Positions 13,165 to 24,200 of a stretch of 64,000 bases of DNA are shown here, in pieces. A program made the translations under genes and the position numbers. Every line of letters starts with the position of its first letter. Position 1 is the first letter of the stretch. Source of the DNA: Dermanyssus gallinae (taxonomy: Eukaryota; Arthropoda; Arachnida; Mesostigmata; Dermanyssidae); NCBI GenBank assembly GCA_003439945.1, contig QVRM01002429.1, positions 186,001 to 250,000 of the forward strand, given 5' to 3'. The notes beneath the pieces are model-generated. The model saw only the letters and a list, made by a program, of their open reading frames with translations, did no database searches and was not told the DNA's origin.

Positions 13165-13165
<1 letters not shown>
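12270..13165. other. No recognisable feature
   Basis: Moderately AT-rich unique-looking sequence. Short open frames of 60-70 codons occur by chance and show no motif. Confidence 0.4.

Positions 13166-13168
<3 letters not shown>

Positions 13169-13219
<51 letters not shown>
13169..13219. repeat. (TA)n microsatellite
   Basis: About 50 bases of pure TA. The sequence immediately to its right (13222-13279) resembles 10443-10499. Confidence 0.95.
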
Positions 13220-13221
<2 letters not shown>

Positions 13222-13279
13222 CGTTATTCATTAAGGGACCAAATGGAACGACAATTGTCTTCCAAGAACGTTTGCACTG
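13222..13279 (+). repeat. Shared flank of (TA)n loci, copy 2
   Basis: Counterpart of 10443-10499, with the same core around ACGACAATTGTCT and a conserved TTGCACTG downstream. It abuts the TA tract directly, whereas the other copy is separated from its tract by about 25 bases. Confidence 0.6.
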
Positions 13280-13299
13280 GGAATATTACTCAATCTCGT

Positions 13300-14180
13300 A
13301 TAGGGTGGGCTGGGACCACCTCAGCAGCGTGCCCCGAACGGACGCCGCGTTCCCGCGTTGGACGTCTAGATCGAGCGACTCCCAGAAGCTTCAGGTTACT
13401 GTCGAGGGTAACCTTGCATCCCGGCACTAAGGGCTAGAGAGTGCTAAGGTAGCATAGGTCTCACATGCCGCCTGTAGCATAGGTCTCACAATTCTCGGGA
13501 TTCAGTTCCACCCCCGAGGTCTCACGAAAATAAAGCACGCGCCGAACGTCGTTGGTAACCATATCCACATCGTCCCCAAGCACGCCATCATCCAAGTACC
13601 AAATGTTCAGTGAGCTGTTGAGGGAGCCAACTTGATGCTTAGAAAAGATCAGGAGGACAGAAAGGATCACCTTGTTGCAGCCCCTTGGGGGAAGTTATGA
13701 GATCATCTTGGAGAATCACGTAAGACGCGTTACGGTGCGCTTGGTTAACGTGGTGCGTTACCTGGGCGCAATGTAATGCGACCGCCTTCAAGAGATGATT
13801 TCGAGAGGCGTTCTTGAAATCACGCTTTACGAGAACCACAGGGAGCGTGCGTGAATTGATGAAAGCACAGGCGGCCTGTACAGCGGCCTCGGCCTTGGCT
13901 GGTGCGGCAAAACCAAGCTGGTGGAAACCCGTCGTCTCGCAAATTCTATCCCTAGTTCGAATACAGGCAATCTTTGCGGCCAGCCTGCATAAGGTGGAGG
14001 TGCAAGCAACTGGCGTCACTGGCCCGTCTTTTTTCTGTAAGGCAAACAGCCTCGCCTCAATAACTGTAAGCAGCACTTGAGATGAAAGGGCGCTCCACAG
14101 AAGCAAGTCGCCGACTTTGGCTAGTGCGTCTGCCAACCGACCCGCTGTGTCCCCCAGAGTTGGAGATGGTAAGTCCATTA
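13300..14180 (-). pseudogene. LINE reverse transcriptase, YLDD type, degraded
   Basis: On the minus strand the reading runs from 14178 downward. CRLAAKIAC comes first, then HQLGFAAPAKAEAAVQAA (the region before the palm), VVLVKRDFKNASRNHLL (palm motif A, D-F-x-N-A), and LITSPKGLQQGDPF (QG motif). A frame change near 13640-13670 follows. Then come NIWYLDDGVLGDDV (active site Y-L-D-D) and VELNPENCE, with LKLLGVA near 13400 in yet another frame. This is a recognisable animal retroelement RT family typified by GVQQGDP and NIWYLDDG, but I cannot assign the clade. A frameshift and at least one stop inactivate it. A C-terminal piece of the same family lies out of order at 15004-15342, and another copy at 38211-38760. 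Confidence 0.7.
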
Positions 14181-15000
14181 GCAGTCGGGGTCAGATAAAA
14201 TCATGACCCCCGGCGGAACTCCGTGAAAAGTTCTTGATAAATACTTCCCGCGACGTGAAAGCGGAAGGCCGGGAGAGGCTGGCCAGTCTAAGTCTGATAG
14301 GGAAGGGAGTGCTTGTCGCAATGAGCTGTCAGGTGATCCGTGCTAAGAGCGTTGTCGTTGTTATCGGCTGTGACCTCCAAGAGGACATTTGCTAGGGCCT
14401 CCGCCACCTACTTCCTTACCGCTTTCGGGGCGATCCTTAAAAGTCGTAATCTCTTCGCTGCACCTTGGATATATACTATAATGCGGGCTGTTATGATGGC
14501 GGATGATATATATATATGTCTTGAATCGTCAAAAATAGTGAAAAATGATTATGTTTTCCAATTTCACGTTAAATATCCTTAAAGATTGCCATCACGTTCA
14601 CAAAACACAAACATTTAGAAAAATGCTAACTTATTTTAGACCTGTTTGATACCGATGGTGGTTAAATTTGTGATACTTCCCGCCTCTGATATTGGTCTGC
14701 ATCTGGCCAATTTGTATGTTGTAAAAGAAACAACGTATTTAATTCAGGTCTTCAAGCGAAATTTGGTTTGGACATCTGCTGTTCTGGTAAGGTCCTGCTA
14801 AGAAATGTGCGGCACTTCTCTCCATTAGCCATTTTCTGGAAATTCATGAATGCCTCGTTGGTTTTTCAGTGAGCATTATGTGCATTAAATTTGACATTTT
14901 ATGTAAACAAAGCTTTATCTGTGAGAAGCACAAGTGCAAAGAACTCCGCCCGGATTTTTTTTTCAGCAAAAAACAGTGCCAATAGCCAACATGTATTCAG
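14181..15000. other. No recognisable feature
   Basis: Up to about 14480 the sequence may be more of the minus-strand RT element's 5' part, since base composition is similar, but no motif supports it. The rest is AT-rich with stops in all frames. Confidence 0.3.
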
Positions 15001-15003
15001 TAG

Positions 15004-15342
15004 TCAGTTTATTAAAAAGCCCCGCTGAAATTGTAAAGATGTAGTTTGTTTTTTCCCTAAAAATGCAATTATTAGAATAATTCCAATCTTCCACGGGATT
15101 TCACGAAGCTGTACGGCTGACAAGCGAAGAGAATATTCTAGTGCCGCAGCGTAGCCGAGCTGAACCTCGATCGTTACGCGCTGCAACAAGTATTCGCTGA
15201 TCAGCGGGTCCCGGGTTGCAAAGATGATCCTCCGGCCCAGTTCCTTAATAAATTTTGTAGACTTCAGTCCGATTGAGCCAAATGTCTCTATGGCGATCGG
15301 CTGAACTATAAATCGCGATGCTAATATCTTGTATTTAGTCAA
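15004..15342 (-). pseudogene. C-terminal fragment of YLDD-type LINE protein
   Basis: A 112-codon minus-strand frame reads PIAIETFGSIGLKSTKF, then KELGRRIIFATRDP, then a leucine/glutamine helix ending in YLLQRVTIEVQLGYAAA. This matches the conserved C-terminal segment of the retroelement family whose RT is at 13300-14180, where the usual form is PIAVETFGAWG, then IGRR, then LLQR-x-S-x-A-x-QRGNAA. In an intact element this segment follows the RT, so on the minus strand it should lie below 13300. It lies above, so it belongs to another copy or to a rearranged one. Confidence 0.6.
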
Positions 15343-16915
15343 TCCTTGGTTGTCGGCGAGTCAAACGCCCGCACCCACCTTACGGCTCGTATACTGAACG
15401 TAGCTTCTGGCAAGAGCACATGACACCGTAATAACATCTCAAACGAGGAGATGACTACGCGCCCACGCAGTGAGAGCTAAACCTTCTGCTTTAGCCGGCT
15501 ATTTCGACTGCGACAGACTGGTTCGTTTATTGCCAGAATGCGGGCTGAGTAAAGAGCACGAAAGATCACATCTTGATGGCGAAGTGACGCGAATGGAGCC
15601 CCTTCAAGGCGTGCTCACCCGTGCCACGTACTGGCACAGGTTGCATGGGAAGTTGTGTACGGATATAGGTGTTCCTCGGTTTCGCATGCAAAAAAATTCT
15701 GAATGATTTCCTTGCAGTTGTGCTCGTTACAAGTGAGTTTACTGATTGAAGACGTACACCGCATACATAAAGTCACTTAGTTTCTTGTGTTAATAATATG
15801 ACACTATGAGATTCTGGCATTGGACCGGGAAGACGGCGTATGGTAATCATATTACGGCTTAAACCACCATCAATTTGGGTGCCAAAATAAACGTTATAAG
15901 ATACGACGTTTTTTCGTTAGCTGTTTTGTTGGCATTAGCTTTCTTTAGCAACGTCGGTTCTAATAGGCAAAGCGAAAATTCCGAACATGCACATAAGTGC
16001 AGTGTCTTAATTGAGTATTTCATTATTTTGTATTCAAACATTTTGTGAAGTCCGGCCAGCCAGATCGGTATAACAACATTTCGATATTTCAATGTCATTT
16101 TTACACAAAACCTTTTCAATCGTGATTAAGGAGCACTACGATTTTCCAGGTTATCGTTATATTATATTAGAAAACCAAGGGGAAGTGTCCAATGCTCTGT
16201 ATTCCAAAAAGGCTTTTCCTTACCAAACGGTTCACCGGGAACTGATAGCATAGAGCTAAGCAGTTCTGCAACATTTGATGATGTGGGAGAGGCATTCTTA
16301 CTGTAAACTTAGGAAAGCTGCTCTCTTGGGTTAAAAACAAGCGCAAAAGAACATCCCACCAACTTTCAATTAAGACACAATGTATAATTTATCGATGAAA
16401 GCATATATGCATGGTATAATCAATATTTATTGCACGTTTAATCCCCGTGCGCCGCATACCTTATAAATACGTGCGCTTATAGGCGCGTATGAAATACGCG
16501 CGTCTAGATATTTTTCTACCTGAAAGGTAATGCCTGTAAATAAAAATCACTTAAAGTTTGTAGGGATCAAAATGTTTCAGGATTAGGGTCTATGAGAGTT
16601 CCAGGATAGCAGTTAACCGTACCGTTTTCCAAGGCTTACGATAATCTCTGTTGGTAATTTTATCCGTTATGCGTTTGCATTCTTTTGGCGGCTGTGCATA
16701 GATATGTTGTTACGCATGATCCTGTACTCTTTGTGCGTGCACCTCGCGGTGAGAGCGCTTTCGCTTTCCACCAGCTATTTCAACAGAAGCACATAGGGCG
16801 ATCGGCTATCTTTGGGTAGGGCAGAAGCTGAATTCTCGGCAGGTTTCCTCTGCCCAGCATTCATTGAGATGAGGTACTTTCCTTTTAACGCTTTCTGTAA
16901 GCGGGTATTTTTTTT
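15343..16915. other. No recognisable gene
   Basis: Several open frames of 75-86 codons occur (for example minus 15859-16119) but none has a domain I recognise. No tandem repeat is evident. Confidence 0.4.
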
Positions 16916-16919
16916 AGTT

Positions 16920-17240
16920 ATGATTTAGCGTTAGCTTTACAAAAAAGCAGAAGCAATTATTGTACATGGTCTAAAGCGTCCCGCACAGACTCTAAATTTA
17001 CATCTTGGAGATTACCCAGTTATACCTACGCATATGATCGAATGCCTGGGCGTGATAATGGATAGGGCTGTCACAACACCTCATACATGTTATGCATAAA
17101 AAAACCAAAATTGCACGGGCAAGTCGCACGGCTTCTACCGCAGCCATGTAAGTTTTCTCTGGAGAAATTCCTTAGGACCTAAGAGTTAGAGAACTAGCAT
17201 CAAGAAACCCCTTAACTAACGTCCGGACGGAAGGAATACT
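16920..17240 (+). pseudogene. R1-like LINE fragment after the RT palm
   Basis: On the + strand the translation KAEAIIVHGLKRP is followed by LNLHLGDYPVIPT and ECLGVIMDRAVTTPHT. This fits the region after the RT active site of R1-group elements (KTEAVLL-x-G-x-R, then a glycine-containing beta segment, then YLGVWLD). A stop and frame loss follow at about 17100. It is a short relic, unrelated in frame to the element at 17784. Confidence 0.5.
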
Positions 17241-17783
17241 AATTAACAGAACAGACACCTAAAGCAGCTGAAGCCAGAAATGGGAAGCAATCCAGTTAAA
17301 ACATTTAGTCGAGCCATTCTACATACTTGACAAAATCAAAACTCCCTGATAATCTGTTTTCAATAGCTACCCTGTGAAGAGAGAGATCATCCAAGGATTG
17401 CTATTGCGTCTGACAGATTATCTTGTACATAGAACCGGCATCGGCTAGGGCAAACCTGGAGTAGAACACACAAGGTGGTGTTAGCCGTGCACAATACACT
17501 TGTGTATGCGTAACGGTTAGATCATGCGGCTTCCTTTTAAAGATACTATGAAATATTAAGGTGTCCAACCATTCCCTGCCAGTCCTGCAGAAAATGTTGT
17601 AATTCTTTGGTAATCGGCGACCTTTGCCCGACTCTGATTGTTTCCACCGAAGGTCCGCAGTCGACGAAGACAAAACCTTCATATATTTTTATGCATTTCT
17701 TGATTGAGAATATACATGTTTCTAAATTGATTTTCTTAGAGTAGAATATTTATTTAGATTACAATTTTCATCTCTTCTATATA

Positions 17784-19040
17784 TAATATATCGCAGTGTT
17801 CCATCGCCTGCACTGTTTTTGAGAGAGTTCTAGTCAGACACATCACCAACTATATGACTGTAAACAAGTTATTCGATGTGGCACAACATGGTTTTGCGCC
17901 TCGTCGATCTACGTGCACGCAACTACTAGAGATGACGCACGACTGGGCGCTACACATAAACGCCAACAAACATTTTCATTGTATATATTTCGATCAGAAA
18001 CGTGCTTTCGACAGAGTCGACCATAAACTTGTAGTCGACAAACTAAGAGCGCTCAAAGTCCACCCGCAGACCTGTAAATGGTTTGCAGAGTTCTTGCGCA
18101 ACCGGACATTTCGTGTCAAGGCAGGGGACGCTTTAAGTAGTCCACGCCCAGCACCGTCTGGCGTGCCGCAGGGGAGCTGCGTCTCTCCGCTTCTGTATAC
18201 AATTTTTGTTTTAGACATGAAGCACTACATACCACCGAGTGTTAAATATCTTTTGTACGCAGACGACCTTAAAATATATAGTTCACTTGACTCAGAATCA
18301 GCGCACATAGCACTGCAGTCCGCCGTCGACGGTGTCAGCCGGTGGTGTATTGACAATGGTATGCAGCTCTCCGTTCATAAATGCCTCGTTTTGAAACACG
18401 GCTCCCCAGAGCTAAACTATTTACTCGATGGCTCAACACTGCCAACGGCAAACGTGACGCGGGATCTTGGAGTCTTAATCTCCACAGACCTCTCCTTCTC
18501 CGCACATATCAAAGAACTAGTCAAAGCAGCATCCATACTTGTGAATATGTTATTTCGTTGTTTTATTGTTAAGGAGCCTTCACTGTATATTCGTCTGTAC
18601 AAATCGATTGTGTTATCCAAACTTTTATACTGTTCACCCGTATGGCACCCACATTTGTGTAAACACATAGGTATGATTGAAGGTGTGCAAAGGAGATTCC
18701 TAAAGACACTCCGTAGAAGATGTGACCTTAAGCCGAATGACATTGTTTTACCGCCCTTAATGGACACACTCAGGAACAATGACAAACGTGTTCTAGCTCA
18801 ACTTATAGGTGCGAGCCTTATCGATCACTTTTTTGAAGTGCGGCCAAACAATCGCCGAAGCCAAATAATGTATGTGCCCAGATGCGTTGCAAGAACGGAG
18901 CACATAAACAATATGTACGCTTGGCGCGTTTGCCAGAGATATTCACAACAGGACTGAGCACATCCCTTCTGCGACCAGTTTTTTTTTCATCACCCTTTAC
19001 GACATGAATAAAGGAGTTTTCTATTCTATTCTATTCTATA
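17784..19040 (+). mobile_element. 5'-truncated LINE 'A' with (TTCTA)n tail
   Basis: A 3' fragment of a non-LTR element. Coding similarity begins abruptly near 17784 with SQCSIACTVFERV, inside the RT fingers, so endonuclease and ORF1 are missing as expected of 5' truncation. The RT frame is open to 18957. A short 3' UTR leads to AATAAA-like sequence at about 19004 and a pentamer tail, repeated TTCTA, ending at about 19040. Pentanucleotide tails in place of poly(A) are typical of several CR1/Jockey/I-group LINEs. The open RT frame and clean tail suggest a fairly young insertion. A diverged antisense copy lies at 25060-25985. Confidence 0.85.
17854..18957 (+). CDS. LINE reverse transcriptase, 5'-truncated ORF
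   Basis: This 367-codon frame is retrotransposon RT. Motifs in order are VAQHGFAPRRSTCTQL (fingers), YFDQKRAFDRVDHKLV (palm motif A with catalytic Asp), SGVPQGSCVSPLLYTIF (QG motif), KYLLYADDLKIYS (catalytic Y-A-D-D), CLVLKHGS, then DLGVLISTDLSFSAH and the C-terminal KLLYCSPVWHPH segment. The frame is open upstream of the first ATG back to about 17784, so 17854 is not a real start but an internal methionine. The palm residues are intact and no stop interrupts the frame, yet without the first fingers, endonuclease and ORF1 it should be dead. It belongs to the CR1/Jockey-like superfamily; the exact clade is uncertain. Confidence 0.85.
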   Translation: MTVNKLFDVAQHGFAPRRSTCTQLLEMTHDWALHINANKHFHCIYFDQKRAFDRVDHKLVVDKLRALKVHPQTCKWFAEFLRNRTFRVKAGDALSSPRPAPSGVPQGSCVSPLLYTIFVLDMKHYIPPSVKYLLYADDLKIYSSLDSESAHIALQSAVDGVSRWCIDNGMQLSVHKCLVLKHGSPELNYLLDGSTLPTANVTRDLGVLISTDLSFSAHIKELVKAASILVNMLFRCFIVKEPSLYIRLYKSIVLSKLLYCSPVWHPHLCKHIGMIEGVQRRFLKTLRRRCDLKPNDIVLPPLMDTLRNNDKRVLAQLIGASLIDHFFEVRPNNRRSQIMYVPRCVARTEHINNMYAWRVCQRYSQQD

Positions 19041-19239
19041 AGTGTCTTGAATTAGTGGACACATATATCGAAGTACATCTCTAAATCGCGTTTTTCGATT
19101 TGTTTTCATCGTGACCTCGACGGTTTCAAGCGCCATATCATACCACCTTTATTGAAAAAGGGGTATTAAAATTGAAGCAAGGTCGTTTTGAATCTGTTAA
19201 CGACGTGCAATCCTCTAGGCAAATGAGTTGTTCACAACG
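19041..19239. other. Short unique-looking spacer between two LINEs
   Basis: AT-rich sequence between the TTCTA tail of the + element and the 3' end of the antisense element. Nothing else is seen. Confidence 0.4.
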
Positions 19240-21525
19240 TCCTCATGAGTAACCTTGTGAAGGGGACGGAGACGCCGCTTGGAGATTATTTAGTCTTGGA
19301 AAAAAACAGCTTATAATAAGATCCTGACGCGTTAGTGGTTTGGAACATTCGCTAATCGTCGTAGGATTGGTATTCGCTAACATTAGGCAATGTGATACGC
19401 TCGCGTATAGACAACACCGACGAGCAACTCGTTTTACAAATTTATCCTGCACGCTCTGCAAAAAGTCAACATCGCCTTTATAGAATGGTACCCCTACGTG
19501 AGAGCAATAAATGGCATCCATACAATAAGCAAAACGGTCTATCAGGTTGCTCTATACCAGTTTATGATTATGGGGCCTGCACGTGAAAAATCAAAGTTAA
19601 CAACATGCAGAGGAATGTTACGATTTCGGGCCAGCGCCCAATCGTGAGCTACTTCCAGTAACTGAGTACTCGTTGATCGACCCTTTGTGGAACCATGTTG
19701 TGAGAAGTTCAACAGGTCTTTCAAATCAAGAAATGTGTAGAGCTCAGCCATAATTATTTTCTCCATTATCAAACAAGGGATTGAACACTGAGAAACCGGC
19801 CTGTAATTTCTAGGCGCGACACGAAACCCCCTTTTGTGCGTCGGGTGATAATGAATTGCCGAAAGAAACTTGGTACTTCACCGCCTTCAAAGGAGCGAGT
19901 AAATATCAGTGATCATGGTTCAGCCAAGCTGTCAGAGAGCTCTTGGAATACAACTGGGAGAAGATTGCTGGGAGTCCGCAAGCACTTTCTCTTAAGGCTG
20001 TTGAGGTGCACCATTACCTTCTACTGGTTAAAAAGAATATCATTTATGAGAACGGTCGAGGCCTGATTGAAGGTGTTAGGAGTCCCGGAGGGCTAAACAT
20101 ATACGCTCTCAAAATATCCTTTCATAGCTGCTTTATAGGAAATTCCTGTGACCATGTGTTTGCCAACTATAAGTAGAGCCACTCCAGACTGCAGTGTTAA
20201 ACGGCGACCAGCATATCGAAAAAGATCTTTGGCATTACGAATGTTTAGGTTGGCCTCCTTCGGTTGCGGCTCGTTCCAATTGAGTGGACTAACGTTAGTG
20301 TGCACGGGGCAATGGCATTAGACTATGTAAGCGCCTAGATGCGAGAAATATGATGACATTCACAAATGACGTGTATTGCAATTCGATGGGGTCATAATGG
20401 GATAAAAACGAACGCCAGTTGATGGCTGCCATGTTAGCCGGATTCGCGCCGTAGTCCGAGTGGAAGTAATCTAGGGAAGAGCTGGCGGACTTTTGAGGAG
20501 TGTTTATAAATATTTTAAAACACACAGCAATTTTACGGGCGGCTCGTCTACTAAAAGCTCCGTTATAATATCCTCGTTGTCAGTAAATACAAGATCTAAA
20601 ATGTATCTAGACTGCGTGGTCTAGTAGGTACGTTCACAAGTTGTGATAATCCACTAAGGCAACAAAAAGGGCTAAATATATGTATATACTCTTTCGAGGT
20701 TTCACTTGAGAGGACAAGTCAATACATCTACAATGAATGTCAGGCTGGTTGAAACCTCCCGTCAGAATGACCGGGAAGTCTACTTGCAGGAGTTCGTCAA
20801 GCAAAACACAAAGAGTTGTTATCTCTCAACAAGTTGTGTCGTAGAACCCGTAGGTGAAAAATAACAACAACTAACTCGGCACGTTTGATCTGTTCCACAT
20901 AGTATGTCGACCGCAATGGTCTTTGTGAATTCATCCACAATAGAAACTTCTATAGCTTGCAATAAGATTCACAAATAAGCTTGACGCTGTCTAGCTGGAC
21001 ATCTCGACAATAAATGAAGAATATGTCGCAAACTTTATTTGCCTACTTCGAGAGTGGTGATGTTGTTATTTGTAAGGTAAGTAATTCAGTTGGAAGGCGG
21101 TGACACTATCCTCTAGCCTAGATGCGGAGATCATCTGTGTTCGAAAGTCGGCTCGCGCAACTGCCGGTTAAGCTGACATGCGTATACTGGGTGCGCGCGA
21201 GTTATGAGAACGTTTGCCGGACTCGCTATTAGTCGAAACTCCAACGTTTAAAATACGACGCTGCTTTCTACGGTTCGATATCATTTTCGCCAGAGAACCG
21301 GACTTCTGTTGTGAATGTCTCGCAGTCTGCTAGCTTTGGCGATTTTGCGGCCTTTCGTTTTTGCGGCCAAACGAAACTCGGGAATCCGAGCGATCATTGC
21401 GAGATCGTGATCTGGCCCGGTGTGAATGTTTATATAAAGGGCTTGTCTTGTTGCAGTTAGACATTTTTGCCAGCATTGTGGTTAAGTGGCCAACGTCATT
21501 TTCGAGCTTTTCGTTTGAGCGTTGC
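19240..21525 (-). mobile_element. Degenerate LINE 'B', antisense copy
   Basis: A 5'-truncated, internally deleted copy of the family also present at 61045-64000. On the minus strand, from 21525 down, the end of ORF1 comes first (the coiled-coil segment, then SNETRESERSLR-like sequence). Next are endonuclease remnants (around 20900-20530, including NQPDIH-RCIDLSS), then the linker TPQKSASSSLDYFHSDY, NLNIRNAKDLFRYAGRRLTL, and the RT fingers EKIIMAELYTFLD, FSQHGSTKGRSTSTQLL. After VVNFDFSRA the frame jumps to IIINWYRAT, so most of the palm is missing. A C-terminal piece follows (LQSVQDKFVKRVARRCCLY). Several frameshifts occur. It lies just upstream of the GDH first exon and in the opposite orientation to it. 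Confidence 0.8.
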
Positions 21526-22082
21526 TGCTACACTCATCCACCCACCAACTCGCGTGATTTGCATATGCTTCTTGGTGAGCACAGTGTAACTTTTGGTATG
21601 CAATCTGTAGTACACCAATCGCGTGTCACTGTACCACCCTATTTCAATTCGATAATTTCCATAAGTTTACGTCTGTGAAAGATTATGGCGACCACGCACG
21701 ACCTTGTCAATCAATCGATGACGCTTAATTTTAGTGAGTGAAGGCGCTCTAACGCTTAGCCAGTGGTATGTCTGGGACATGAATAGAATGCCATAAAAAT
21801 GTACCCAAGCCGCATCACCTATGACATCTATATCTCTCGGGACCCTTGGAAGAGAGCCGCATGCTCTTACCGTCACATATACACAATATTTATCGGGCAT
21901 GGCTACCAGCATCTTGTGTGCCCCATTCCAAGTTTTCATCAGCCATGTGAACAGTGCTGAATCTGTTGTGCTCGCAGGCTTGCGCTATATACCACGCAAT
22001 GAACTGTTAATCGCGTCAGCGATAATCGCGCGACGCTCAACATGGAACGGACGCTAGCGTCATATAAGGCGACAATTGTTTT

Positions 22083-22084
<2 letters not shown>

Positions 22085-22134
<50 letters not shown>
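22085..22134. repeat. (TA)n microsatellite with TTTTCCA/TGGAAAA borders
   Basis: About 50 bases of pure TA, flanked by TTTTCCA on the left and TGGAAAA on the right, so the whole locus is palindromic. GCGACAATTGT lies just outside on the left, and GACAATTG recurs on the right. It sits about 220 bp upstream of the GDH first coding exon. Confidence 0.9.
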
Positions 22135-22138
<4 letters not shown>

Positions 22139-22354
22139 AAATGCAACTGACAATTGACATAACTGCAAGGAAATACAATTATTTTTACCATAATTTCTAT
22201 AATTACCGTTTATGGAAAATCGACACCACTGAATGACGTATAAACTTATTTTGTATACAAAATAATCTAGATCCGACCACGCGTAACCTTCAAAGTAGGC
22301 TAATTGCGACCTAGCCCATTAAGCAAACAGAAAAACGAAGTCAGTCTAGCGATA

Positions 22355-22612
22355 ATGATCTTTCCTTATTGTCAAGGTCTGCTGCAGAGCTCACGATGTT
22401 TACCGTCCAATGGTTTATGTTCTTGGAAAAAGGCTATCTCGTACAAACGCACAATGAAAATTTTTTTTCGACAATCTTTAGCCTCAGTATCAACGTCGGC
22501 CCCTAGTATAGTCGGACCACACAAGATGCCGAAATATCTCGAGTACGTAGCCGATGCAGAGGATCCTCCGTTCACTCACATGGTCGACTATAACTATCAT
22601 CGAGGGTGGCAG
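22355..22612 (+). CDS. Gdh: Glutamate dehydrogenase, first coding exon (mitochondrial presequence and N-terminus)
   Basis: This exon encodes up to 86 residues. The frame is closed upstream by TAA at 22301. Two starts are possible: ATG at 22355, or ATG at 22454, which begins MKIFFRQSLASVSTSAP. That second start is a basic, Ser-rich, acid-free presequence suited to mitochondrial import. Then come HKMPKYLEYV, DAEDPPF, and MVDYNYHRGWQ. These align with the animal GDH N-terminus, where the order is H-x-IP-x-x-L, a DP-x-FF segment, and MVEYFFHRGCQ. The exon ends CAG and is followed by the donor GTGAGC at 22613, phase 0. The next residues of the family (IVEDKLVEDL-like) are found at the start of both downstream large exons. 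Spliced length would be 532 or 565 residues, which fits GDH. I infer the splice junction from homology; no transcript is available. Confidence 0.85.
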
Positions 22613-22618
22613 GTGAGC
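22613..22618 (+). other. 5' splice donor of GDH exon 1
   Basis: CAG|GTGAGC matches the donor consensus. It falls exactly where GDH homology stops in the exon and is in phase 0, the same phase as the acceptors at 28105/28106 and 31860/31861. Confidence 0.8.
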
Positions 22619-22803
22619 TTGCCAAGAAAACCACTCACGTTTGCTCTATATATAAAATGTTTACAAAGATCTCCATATATAATTTTTTCTTATCATTAGG
22701 AGGAAATTATTATTTGTCTCATTTAATTAGATATAGAGGCGCTGCCTCGCGCCTTTTTCAAAAGATATGGGATGTCCAGTGAAAGAGCCGCATGTGAAAC
22801 GAT

Positions 22804-22905
22804 TGGACCGGCCGAAAACGGCTTTAACAAATAAAAACTGCACTGTCGAACAAGCATAAGACAATGGGCTACCTTCCCAGCACAGTACGGGCCTTACCAT
22901 AGATA
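22804..22905 (+). repeat. Short repeat, copy 1 (partner 23080-23195)
   Basis: The segment contains AAACTGCACTGTCGA, also found exactly at about 23119. Alignable flanking sequence lies on both sides (GACAATGGGCT against GACTATGGACT, then a TTACCA/CTACCA block). Divergence is substantial. It could be two copies of a small dispersed repeat or an old local duplication. Confidence 0.5.
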
Positions 22906-23929
22906 TTTCAACTATATACAGCTATACATCAAAGCTCATTTTGCAACTCGTCAGTTACCATGTCAGCTTCCCGCCGTGTGCCGCCAAGTGTTTCTTAAGC
23001 TTCTTTTTAGAGTCTCATTCAAGCAAAATCGTCTCAATTTTCCTAAAAGCGTTAACATTTTTAATGGAAGAACTGCACGTATAACGGCAGAACCAGTCGA
23101 AGGCTGCAACAACAGATTGAAACTGCACTGTCGAGTGAACTTAAGACTATGGACTGTCATCTTAGCATTACTGGTCCTACCACAGACGCATCAGTACGTA
23201 ACGCCTTATTTTTTGTTGCTCGTCTCAGACCATGTCGGGTTTCAGGGTAACTGCCACTGTAACCTCCGAGCAAATATCTGTTTGTTGTTCTCTATTAACT
23301 ATTATTGTATTGAATCTAGATACACAAAATCACTACGAGCAGTGTCATTTAAACACATCAATTACACCAGCTGTTAATGATTTGGCATATAATTCCCTAC
23401 ATTTGATATCGGTAGATATGGATTTCACCACAGTATTTGCATACACATCGATCGTTGAATTAGAACCATTTTTCCTTGAGATAAAGGTACTGGTCGTACT
23501 GTTTCAGGCTATTTTATAGATTACCACTCCGAATATTTATCGCTTTCTTTCCACCTGCTGCTATGAAAAACGGGTTTCTCTGTAAAATGTTATGTGTATG
23601 CTTCCAGTGTGTCGCAGTCGAACTGGTTACTATAGTGTTCTAGGTTTTCGTATCGTTGCACGTATGCAGCTCTAGCGCAGATGGATATGAACCCATAGGG
23701 GCATGGGTCTGAGGCAATACGTTTTTAGAATTAATTAAGATTTTGAGCTTAAATATACTAATTCGTTTGATGGTCAACTTGTCAAAGATTTCTTATAACA
23801 ATAGTTAAGGAAACAGACTTATGTCTTACTTCTAATTGCCAATTGTTGTTGATCAATTGCAGTGCTTATTAATAAATTAAATGTTATAGTCAGTTCAAGC
23901 ACATACTACTCCTCTGCTAGGTTTATCCA

Positions 23930-24200
23930 TAAACTATCCTTCGTATCATCTTTGGCAATGGCACGTTGAATCTCAACTTATTCTCGTAGCAGCATGCAAT
24001 CTCATTGAAGTAAATTTGAGAGGCTGCCTCGGTTTTCCCATGAATTACTAAATCGTCTTCGTAAAACAAGTGGTGGTGGGGAAGGGATACTTTTCAGAGA
24101 ATTTTATTGACAAGACGAAGGGATATGGTACACTACACTGGATAGTGCTAAACTTCAGAGTTCCCTTAATTAACTGCAGCAAGCTTTTTTTATTGATTTA
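23930..24200 (-). pseudogene. Reverse transcriptase palm remnant (YEDD)
   Basis: A minus-strand frame reads LFYEDDLVIHGKTEAA, followed by QIYFNEIACCYENKLRFN. This resembles the RT active-site box F-Y-A-D-D-L-V-I-x-G-x-T-E-A and the amphipathic helix after it, with the alanine replaced by glutamate. No QG motif or motif A could be placed upstream, so this is a small relic. It is antisense to GDH. Confidence 0.45.
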
